Assembly (NCBI GenBank): GCA_022559845.1
Contig: CM040125.1
Location: 323,399,829 to 323,463,828, forward strand
Length of the DNA stretch: 64,000 nucleotides
Origin: Amorphophallus konjac
Lineage: Eukaryota; Streptophyta; Magnoliopsida; Alismatales; Araceae
Direction: 5' to 3'
Made by a program: the position numbers and the translations under genes. The notes under the pieces are model-generated. The model was not told where the DNA came from. It did no database searches and was given only the letters and a program-made list of their open reading frames with translations. This document shows positions 55,986 through 64,000 of the stretch, piece by piece. Within the stretch, counting starts at the first letter, position 1; each line of letters opens with the position of its first letter.

Positions 55986-57752
55986 ATGGCTAGTGTGAAT
56001 TCTATTCCTATCTTTGATGGTTTTGATTATATATCTTGGATTGAAAAATTCACTATTTGGATTTCTGGTACTGATTCTAAGCTTATGAAATTAATTACTC
56101 ATGGTCCTCATGTTTTACCAAACAATGAGTCAAGATGGACCGATGAACATCGGAAGATGAACTCTGATAATCTTTTTGTTCTGAATGCTCTTAAAGCTGC
56201 TATTTGCATTAATAATTTTTCGTTTATTTCTAATTGCAGATCTGCCAAAGAAATTTGGGATGGGCTAAAGGAATCCCAAGACGAAAGTCAAAACAGCGAG
56301 TGCCTCAAGGCAAGCAACTGTGATAGGCAAAGCAACAGAAGCTCAAAGGTAAATCTTGACTCCGATTCTGAAGATGATGATGAGTTGAGCTATGATGAAT
56401 TGTTAAATGCCTATGATTAACTGTTTGCTAGACATAAGGTATTAAAATCTGAAAACAAAAGGTTGAAAAAGAAACATGACAACTCTTCATGTGGGAAATG
56501 TATTGAGATTGAAAAACTTGTTGAATCTCACATGCTTGTTGAAGAAGAACTCAAAGAAATGATTGAAAATATTAGATTTGAAAACAAATCCTTATTGGAT
56601 AAAAGTACAGAATTTCAACACATTGAGAAAGATAATGAGAAGCTGAAAATATTGAACACCTCTCTGTCTGAAAAAGTCATTCTTTTGGAAAAAGGGAAAG
56701 CAAATCTGAATGTTGATAAGTCTAAGAAGCTGAAGGAACTTAGAAAGGAAATAGAAAGCTTCAGAAATTTGAATGACAAATTTGAAAATAATAAAATAAT
56801 GGGTAGAATGGTTTGTGAAAATGCGAGTTTTCAAATGAAAGAACTTGAACACACTTCTATGAACAAAAATTCATTTGAAAAATTCTAAAATGAAAATAGT
56901 GCGTTGTTGACTCAAACTTCATTGCTTGAAAGTAAATTGAAAAGTCTTAAAAAATTTAAGAAAGGAAAATGTGTAATCACTAATGATTGTGACAATTTGA
57001 AAATTCTTGAACAAGAAATTGAAAGTCACAAAACTGTTAATTTCCTGTTGAATGAGAAAATTGCTTCATGTGAACAAGAGGTTGCTAACTCTCACTTGTA
57101 AATTTTGAATCTACAAAATGAAATTAAGAGTTTTAATGAATCTTTGCATTTGTGTGATAAACGAATTGAAATATAAAAAGATGTTGTTGAATGCTCTTGT
57201 GTGCATGAAAAAATTTCATCTGTTAAACATGATCATCCAACAAATAAAAGAAAAAAAGTTTCATGCTATTATTGTGAAAAATTTGGCCATGATATGTATG
57301 ATTATTTTTTGAAGGAATTTGATGGCAATGAAGCATTGAAGTCACAAAAGAAAATTCTTGATAAATCTAAAAATCCTGAAATACCAATGAAGAAAAACTT
57401 CAATGTTTATTGTTCTTATTGTGGTCTATATGGCCATGTTCTTGAAAATTACTTTAAGAAGATAAATGATGATGAATGGTCTTTCAAAAAGAACATCTCC
57501 TGTCATTACTGTGGTGGTGTTGGACATGTCATGAATAATTGCGTTTCAATGAAAAACGATGAAAAATGGTCCATGAGAAGAAGAACTTCTTACTATTTTT
57601 ATTGTGGAGAGAATGGTCATTCTATGGATGACTGTTCTACTATGATATTTGATGATGAATGATTTGCTATGAAAAATAGGAATTCATCTGTTCGTGTAAG
57701 AACTAACCCCTCGGGACCCAAGATGGATTGGGTACCCAAAACACCAAAATGA
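55986..57752 (+). pseudogene. Gag of Copia element 2, copy A'
   Basis: Same gene as 30683-32446, one frame throughout, ending at 57752. Stops at 56418, 56886, 57099 and 57174 differ from those of copy A. The last three are CAA in copy A, so the two copies decayed separately, mainly by C-to-T change. A 3-base in-frame insertion (GTT) lies near 57184. The four knuckle-like units are better preserved than in A (e.g. CEKFGHDMYDYF, CHYCGGVGHVMNNC). No pol follows. Confidence 0.85.
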
Positions 57753-58331
57753 GAATTTATTTTGCAGGGGCGCCTTGAGGACAAGGAATGTTGATAAATA
57801 AAGGACTCCCAAGGTAAGAAAGAAAAATAGTTTGGTCTTGAAAGTCATCTTATTTAGGTCTACTTTGAAAAATCTGAAAAGGTGAAAGTTGAATTTGGAG
57901 TTTGCATTTAAACAATTGCATTTCTATTTTTGTTGATTTTATTATCTTCAAAAGTGCTGAGATCTGCAGGTTAAATGGCTAGGTGATTATGACTGCTTTG
58001 CATTGTCTCCATTTCACATTATGTGAATAAACTTGTATTTGGAGCTATTTCACATCTTGTGAATAAGTCTGGTTTTTGAATGCTTCACTTTGGATATACA
58101 TAGTTAGTTTTCATACACACCTTCTCTTGCTTTGCAAATAATAATTCATCTTTGAATGCTCTGGTCTGTGCATAATGTCTTTCACACTCTTACTCGCATC
58201 CTTTGAATAATGGTTCACTTTTGCATACCCAATTTTTATACTTACTTGCATGATAGTCATTGCACATATCATACACATCTTTGCATACTTGTAAATAAAG
58301 AAAACTCTCAATCATCTTTTGAAGTTACATG

Positions 58332-58620
58332 CAGGGTTTGCTGACTCGGTGCGTCTCGCACCGACTCGCACGACCTGACCCGACCCAGGCCGGGACCGGG
58401 TCGGCCGGGCTGTGGGTCGCCACCGGGTCGGCCTATTGTTTTAATATTATATTTTTTATATAATGTGTGTTTTTCTATTCTATTCTATTATATTATATTA
58501 TATATATATAGATAGTGGTGTTTTAGAACGGGACGGACCGGGTCGTACCGAGACGGGAGCGACCGGACCCGACCCAAGCCGAGACCGGGTCGGCCGGGTC
58601 GACCGGGCCGGCAAACCCTG
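58332..58620. mobile_element. hAT-like MITE with 8-bp target duplication
   Basis: A 289-bp insertion with terminal inverted repeats CAGGGTTTGC...GCAAACCCTG, flanked by GTTACATG at 58324-58331 and 58621-58628. Copy A has the empty site once (33017-33024). The arms are rich in CCGGGTCGGCC and could fold on each other around an AT-rich centre (58435-58515). An 8-bp duplication and a CAGGG start fit the hAT superfamily. No coding capacity. Confidence 0.9.
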
Positions 58621-58705
58621 GTTACATGCATACACTTACATATCATTGCATACTTCTGTGCTTGAATGCCATGGTTATTCGGTATATAAAATGGTGTTAG
58701 TGGAA

Positions 58706-58761
58706 GGTTAGATTATGTCTAGCCGGAAGCTTTCACTACGCGTGATAGTGGTCTTCAGACC
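58706..58761 (+). ncRNA. Two-hairpin module, element 2 copy A'
   Basis: Hairpin 1 (58706-58724) and hairpin 2 (58750-58761) are identical to copy A. The only nearby differences are in the linker and flanks. Confidence 0.6.
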
Positions 58762-59683
58762 TAAGTTCTCCTCCAAGTACCGATAATCAACCTGTGTAAA
58801 ACATCCATTTCAATGCATGCTTGAATGTATATAAGATATCACCCAACTTTTTTGACTCCTTCTGTGACTCATCCCTTGCTAAATGAAATTGTATTGAGTT
58901 AAACATGTTCGCTACATGGCATATATTAAGGGGGAGATTTTTTATAACCGTGTATACATTTAGGGGAAGACATTACTGTGATGAGAGTAATTCATCTTTT
59001 ACATTCAATACAACCACCCACACAAAATGCACCTTTTTGAGATAATGATTCAATCTAATAAGGATTACTATTTTCTACTCTACACTTTGGAGGGCTATTG
59101 ATTCTCTATATAGAAATCACATGTCTCGTGAGGTAAAAGCTGTTTACCCCTTCAAAAGTCGTATAAGTGGAACGTGGATACGAGTAACCGGGAATCGCCC
59201 CTGAAATAAAGGAGGAAACTCGCGTCGAAAGGAGAAACTAATTCATTTAAAAATAAGTGTGATTTTTTACAGAGTAGCTGAGAAGTGCCCCTGAGACAAA
59301 GGGTACAACTCGCGTCGAAAAGTGTCTCATCCACATCATAAAAAGTGCTGAAACTGAGTAACCGGGAATTGCCCCTGAAACAAAGGGCATCACTCGTGTC
59401 AAAAGGTTAGTCACACCATTTATAATAATTAAAAAAAATTGGGGGTTATATGTAGCTACCAATATTCGAGCATTGTGTATAAAACTGTATGGATGAGAAG
59501 TTCTTTTTAGTGTTCTTTAGAAAATCTGATTTTCCATATTACCTTGGAATTCATTGCTCAATCTTCACATACGCAATTTGGGTTTGATTGTGTGAATGTC
59601 CTTTATGAATCAGTCATCTTTCATGGTTAATGCAGTACTTTATGTAGACACGGTAAAATCGATGCTATGATGAGTAAATCTCA

Positions 59684-61046
59684 TGTCACCACGTGACGCC
59701 CCAAAGTGGACTTCAATATTGGCTTAATATGAAGTTTTTCTAATTATTTCACATTTTTCCATAATAAATTATAATTAACGCCTGGAGGAAGGGCGTCATT
59801 TAACTAATGACTTGATTAGGGGCGTGGTTTCATAAATAAATGACTATTCATACAGGCGTTGTTTCCTAGATTTTACGAATCCTAATCAAATTAAAACTCA
59901 AGAATTGACGTCCATCTTTGAGGCGTTGATTATTTGACGCCCCTTCAAGCAGGCGTCATTTCTAATTTTTAAATACGGAAAGTCCTTTATTTCTATAATT
60001 AAATCCTAGAATTAGCGACGGAGTGGCTGTCGTCATTTCAATTAACGCCCCTATCAATGTCGTCATTTTCACTTCCGTCTCCTTTTCGCCTGCTACTTTC
60101 TAGTAATCATCATTTCCCCATTTTACACATTGTGTTCGATTGGGAAGGGGAATCTTCGCTGGAGGATTGATATCTTGGTTTTAATCCTATTAAAACAAGG
60201 AGTTTTGGCCTATAAATACCCCTTGAATCCCTCACACGCGCGAGTTAAGAACAACAAGAGAGTTAAACGGGGGGGGCTAAGAAGAACACTGTGAGAGTTT
60301 ATAGAGAGAAGAGAGTCTTCTCTTTTGCAGGTAATTCTTCCAAGGGCGTTCTTCCTCTAGGCGGCACCCTTCTTCCGTGGAGATTTCTTCTTCCACGGTG
60401 GAGCCTTCTTCCTCCCAGTGGCTTCTTCCTACAGCAACAAGCTCTCTGCTTGCTTATCTCCTTTACTGCTGCACACACAGCAGAAGGCTTCCCTCCATTT
60501 AGCATTTTTATTGTCATTATTAGTATCATACACACCCTTTCTTCTAGCTATCTTTGCTAGAGGAAATTATCAGCACATCCTACTACGTATATCTTGTTTT
60601 GCTTATACTATATTTTGCTTTGCACATCATTGCATCCATATTCCGTACCTTGTTACTCCTCTTAGGGGTTTAAAACCAAAACACACAAGGTGTGCTCATG
60701 CCCAATTTGATTGATTCTATATTTTTAGAGCATTGATACTACACACTTGACTAATCCATATCTTTGTTTGTTTTGTGTGTTTTGCAAGGGTAATCAAACT
60801 AGAAACCCCCTTCATCGGCCGACCGGTAGAAGGAGGAAGGAAGAGCTTACAATCTCACCCACGTCATACAAGGTACATGCGATCATCCTTACATTTTTGA
60901 GGTAACCCCTCTGGCGATCACCCTCCTTTGAGCATTTCATGCTCCCCTTCTTTTCTTTATGTCCCACACATTTTAGCATCATTTTTATCCATTTTATCTT
61001 TTATTTTATAATATTTTCCTTTTCTTTTTAAAATGTCTATGTGACA
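59684..61046 (+). mobile_element. 5' LTR of the Ogre-like Gypsy element
   Basis: 1363 bp, starting TGTCAC and ending GTGACA (short inverted ends). Contains ACGCC...GGCGT dyads (59693-60066), a TATA box at 60209-60218, and a purine run CGGGGGGGGC (60269-60278). A sequence reading TTGGTGATCACAGTGGGAC at 61057-61075 follows and resembles the LTR-leader junction of Ogre elements. The boundaries are inferred from the short inverted ends. Confidence 0.65.
60209..60218 (+). promoter_or_regulatory. TATA box of the Ogre-like LTR
   Basis: CCTATAAATA, conserved in the copy at 34603. Confidence 0.65.
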
Positions 61047-62401
61047 CGTTCAAAAATTGGTGATCACAGTGGGACGCTTTATGTTTTTAGTTTGATTACC
61101 CCTCCCTTTGGCACCCTCGTGTGCCCCTCCTTCGTGCTCCATGTAGCACACTCCCCTTGTGCACCACGTGCACACCTCCCACTGGATTAGCCAATTTTTG
61201 AAGTGTCCATAACATTTTTTAGAAAAGAAGTTTGATTTTTGTCAGTTATCAGGGCTCTCGGTTCTCTAGAACTGAATAGCGCCCGACCTGCTACCGTCAT
61301 TTCTGCATACAGCGACCGCTCACAGAGGCGCTATTTTCATTTATTTTTCTGCCTTTTATCATTTTTATAATCAACGCCACTCTCAGAGGCGTCATTTCTT
61401 CATTCAACACCTCATAGCAAGGCGTCATTTTCTGATTGCTATTGATTCCGTTTACTATTCCTGATCACTGTTTACTGCATTTTTGACGCCCCTTTACAGA
61501 GGCGTCATCCTTTCATTTCACGCCTCATACCAAGGCGTTGTTTCCTTGTTACTGTTGGTTGACTGATATTTGACGCCCCTTCGCAGAGGCGTGTTTCACT
61601 GGTTCAGCGCCTTACTCCAAGGTGTCATTTTGATTATCATTATCTTTATTCACATTTCGAGCACTGTTTACTGCTATTTGACGCCCCTTCACAGAGGCGT
61701 TGTTCACAGATACAGCGCCTCACTCTAAGGCACTATTTCACTCTGATTTCTCTCTGGTTCCACTGTTCACAGTGATTAGCGACTGAGACTCAGTCGCTGC
61801 TTATTGATATAGCGCCCTCCGTGAGGTCGTCATTTTGTTATGTGCCCACAGAACCTTGAATACTGCTGTGTTGATTGCTATTATTGCTTATCTGATCATT
61901 ATCTGATTGATTTACCTGCATTAGACTGCATCTTAGGGCATTTGGTTGAGAGACCTCCTCTCTCTACACTCTTAGGATCTCACATCCCCTCTTGGTAAAG
62001 GAAGAACCCTCCTTTGAGTATTCTGTCTCATTGGACTGAAAATTCTTAAACCAAGTCTCTGTAAGTCCCCGCACCCGTGGATTCCCTCACGGACGCCGTG
62101 CAGGTTGTACCATTTGAAGCACCCGGAGTATAGTTGACCCATACATTGGTGAGGAGAGAGAAAGAACTTAGTTAACCCGAAGATTACACCCAAACTCCCA
62201 ATAGGACCCACATTCAAAGGAGAGAATTCATTATACTTTAAAACTCACTATAATCTCCAAAGAAAACCTTAAAATCTTGGGTTCATTACAACTTGAGTGT
62301 ATATCTTGTTTGATTGGGTAATTATCTCTTGATTTTACTTATTTATTTGGAATATTTCTCTCTCCTTAAGCATGAAACTCCGTTCAGGTAAAATCATCAA
62401 T
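61047..62401 (+). mobile_element. Untranslated leader of the Ogre-like element
   Basis: 1.35 kb between the LTR and gag. The first ~20 bases include the probable PBS. The region 61265-61840 is an array of about eleven hairpins (listed separately). The remainder to 62401 is without recognised features. Ogre elements often carry an extra ORF upstream of gag; none is visible here. Confidence 0.6.
61265..61840 (+). repeat. Leader hairpin array, ACGCC...GGCGT type
   Basis: Hairpins at 61374-61392 (ACGCC/GGCGT), about 61406-61425, 61485-61506 (GACGCC/GGCGTC), 61520-61538, 61573-61592, 61681-61700, and 61778-61798 (AGCGACTG/CAGTCGCT, 8 bp). Weaker ones lie near 61270, 61310, 61600, 61720 and 61810. 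Loops are often TCACAGA or similar. The same dyad is in the U3 of this LTR. Confidence 0.7.
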
Positions 62402-64000
62402 ATGGCCAACTATGGGTACACCTACGATGGTTATGAGGAGGGTCAATCTGACCCATTTCATGAGGTTCCTCCTCAGGATCCCGTCTATTATGAGGGAAAC
62501 TATGCTCCCTCTTCCACTCATTATCCCTAGGTCCACATGGTGGACACTACTTCTCAGGAGGTTGAGCCTTCTTCCCAGACTCAACCTACCACACACAATA
62601 CCTCCGGGGACGCATCCCCTTCTTTCAACTTTAATGATTTCCTGAAAGCTTTGACTCAGTTAGATGACTCCCAACGTCAGGCGGTCGAAGCCGCCTTAAA
62701 AGGGAAGTCTATCCCGTCATCTTCCAATCCTCCCCAAGCCGCGGGTGGCCATTCTTTCAATACCCCCAATGACCAGGCGGTCGCACCTAGGGTGCCTTCG
62801 CGCCCACCAACTCCCATCATGAATACGCCGGCTCAACCGACAAGTCACTCTATTGCTAGGCCTCAACAACCTCCTGTTCCATAATTTTTAAGAAGGCCTA
62901 TGCCAAATCAATACTCCTCTAATCCGGCCCCAGCCGAGTCTAATACCAACACCTTACTCCTCCAGAAAATTGCTAGCATGGAGGAGCAGCTGAAGAAGGT
63001 CACGGCACCAAAGACCGCTCTCGAAGTTACTCTTCCCACTCTGCCAGTTTTTCATCTACCTCCATCTGAGATGCCGAATTTTCGGCGGTACAATGGAACA
63101 GGTAATCCGTTCATTCATCTAAAAGATTTTATGTGTGAGGCATCATTCTGGCAAGACAACAAGACTTCTCTAGCCTATCTTTTTAGGCGGTCTTTAGATG
63201 GTCCGGCACTGGAATGGTTCTACTCCTTAGAGTCGACTGACGCCGGTGATTTTGATGTTGTTCAGTGAAAGTTTCTGCAGAAGTATAAGGACCGTGTGGG
63301 TCCCTCCTTGTCAGTTACTGATTTGGTTGCCGAGAAGATGAAGCCCGAGGAGGACTTTGTATTATTTGCCGATAGATGGAGGGCCATGGCCGAGAGGCTG
63401 AAAGACACATTGTCAGAAACGGAGCAAGTAAAAATGATTTATCAAACTCCACTATGCAGTTCCGTCACATCTTAGCCATGAATAAATTAAGCACCCTAGA
63501 AGAGCTCAATGAGAGAGCAAGGTATATACAAACATAGATAAAAGACTCGTCCATCATGGGCATGTTTGAGCCAAGGCCGAAAGTAATAAGGAAAAATGTT
63601 AATACCGGCAATACTGGTGCAACCACCGAAGGCACTGTTACTAACGAGCAGGTGAGCGCATTTGGTAATTCCACACCTTTCCGCCACCCCCCAAACCAAA
63701 GGCCGCCACCACAACAACTTGCCTTCCAAAATCAAGCTCATCAACCAATTAATAATCCTCCTCAGACTTTCCAGCCTCTTATACCTCAACAACAACAACA
63801 ACAACCTCATCTCACGCCACAAAATCAACACCCACAATATCACCAAGTACCCCTACCAACCAATTATGCACAACAATAGCCGCAACAGCAAAGAAGACCA
63901 CTGGGTCCCAGAAGGTCCCAATACCCTCCATTGCCCGAGAGTCTACTCGATATCTTCAGCGCCCTCATGGCCGCCAATGCGCTCACTCTGCCTAAAGAAA
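62402..64000 (+). pseudogene. Gag of the Ogre-like Gypsy element, cut by the window edge
   Basis: Starts at ATG 62402 (MANYGYTYDGYEEG). A Gln/Pro/Ser-rich N-terminal part is followed by the gag core at about 63020-63420 (MPNFRRYNGTGNPFIHLKDFM, LAYLFRRSLDGPALEWFYSL, LQKYKDRVGPSLSVTDL). A Gln/Pro-rich tail continues to the window end. Stops are at 62528, 62882, 63266, about 63537 and 63877, with a frameshift near 63450. The FRRYNGTGNPFIHLKDFM and LDGPALEWFYSL motifs fit the Tat/Ogre gag family. Protease and pol would follow beyond the window. Confidence 0.8.

Larger units (their letters stand above)
57753..59683 (+). mobile_element. Non-coding interior of element 2, copy A'
   Basis: Counterpart of 32447-34076. 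Contains the MITE at 58332-58620, the two-hairpin module at 58706-58761, the purine tract AAGGGGGAGATT near 58928, and the three ~85-bp repeats (59175-59410). Ends at the Ogre-like LTR. Confidence 0.7.

Noticed and set aside
58463..58711. Open frame of 82 codons over the MITE
   Set aside because: It crosses the MITE end into the host element and has no counterpart in copy A.

Overview
This window is plant nuclear DNA made almost entirely of LTR retrotransposons. No host gene, tRNA, rRNA or CRISPR array was found. The plant assignment rests on several things: primer-binding sites (PBS) complementary to the 3' end of plant initiator tRNA-Met, Copia-type gag genes, a Tekay/Del-like chromovirus with a C-terminal chromodomain, Tat/Ogre-type Gypsy elements with an extra archaeal-type RNase H, and a small hAT-like MITE with an 8-bp target duplication. 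All coding remnants carry stops or frameshifts. No species can be named from the sequence.

Layout. 1-5196: minus-strand Copia element 1 (gag remnant, PBS, 3.6-kb LTR1). 5197-6167: fragment of another element. 6168-7925: a second LTR of the element-1 family in the opposite orientation (LTR2). 7926-10470: unclassified LTR-like DNA with arrays of a CAGCGG motif. 10471-22568: minus-strand Tat-like Gypsy element, split by a 2.1-kb probable solo LTR at 18121-20229 and cut at its gag end by the next element. 22569-27764: 5' LTR and degenerate leader of another Gypsy element. 27765-34076: Copia element 2, copy A. 34077-34682: piece of an Ogre-like LTR. 34683-43770: minus-strand Tekay-like chromovirus with a truncated 5' LTR. 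43776-59683: second copy (A') of the element-2 block, holding a complete 10-kb Copia element 3 (44767-54800) and a MITE (58332-58620). 59684-64000: Ogre-like Gypsy element (LTR, leader, gag).

How the parts relate. Copia elements 2 and 3 have LTRs, PBS and gag. Where pol should follow they have non-coding DNA, so they would need proteins from related autonomous elements (TR-GAG type). Blocks A and A' are copies of one nested segment. Each carries insertions missing from the other, so each shows the other's empty sites.

The most unusual signal is structural. Nearly every element family carries its own array of short inverted or directly repeated motifs. In the Copia LTRs, strings of up to 14 short hairpins with different stems occupy the transcribed part of the LTR. 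The non-coding interiors of elements 2 and 3 also share a two-hairpin module. Its stems differ in sequence between copies but stay paired, at constant spacing. These are the best candidates for an undescribed system.
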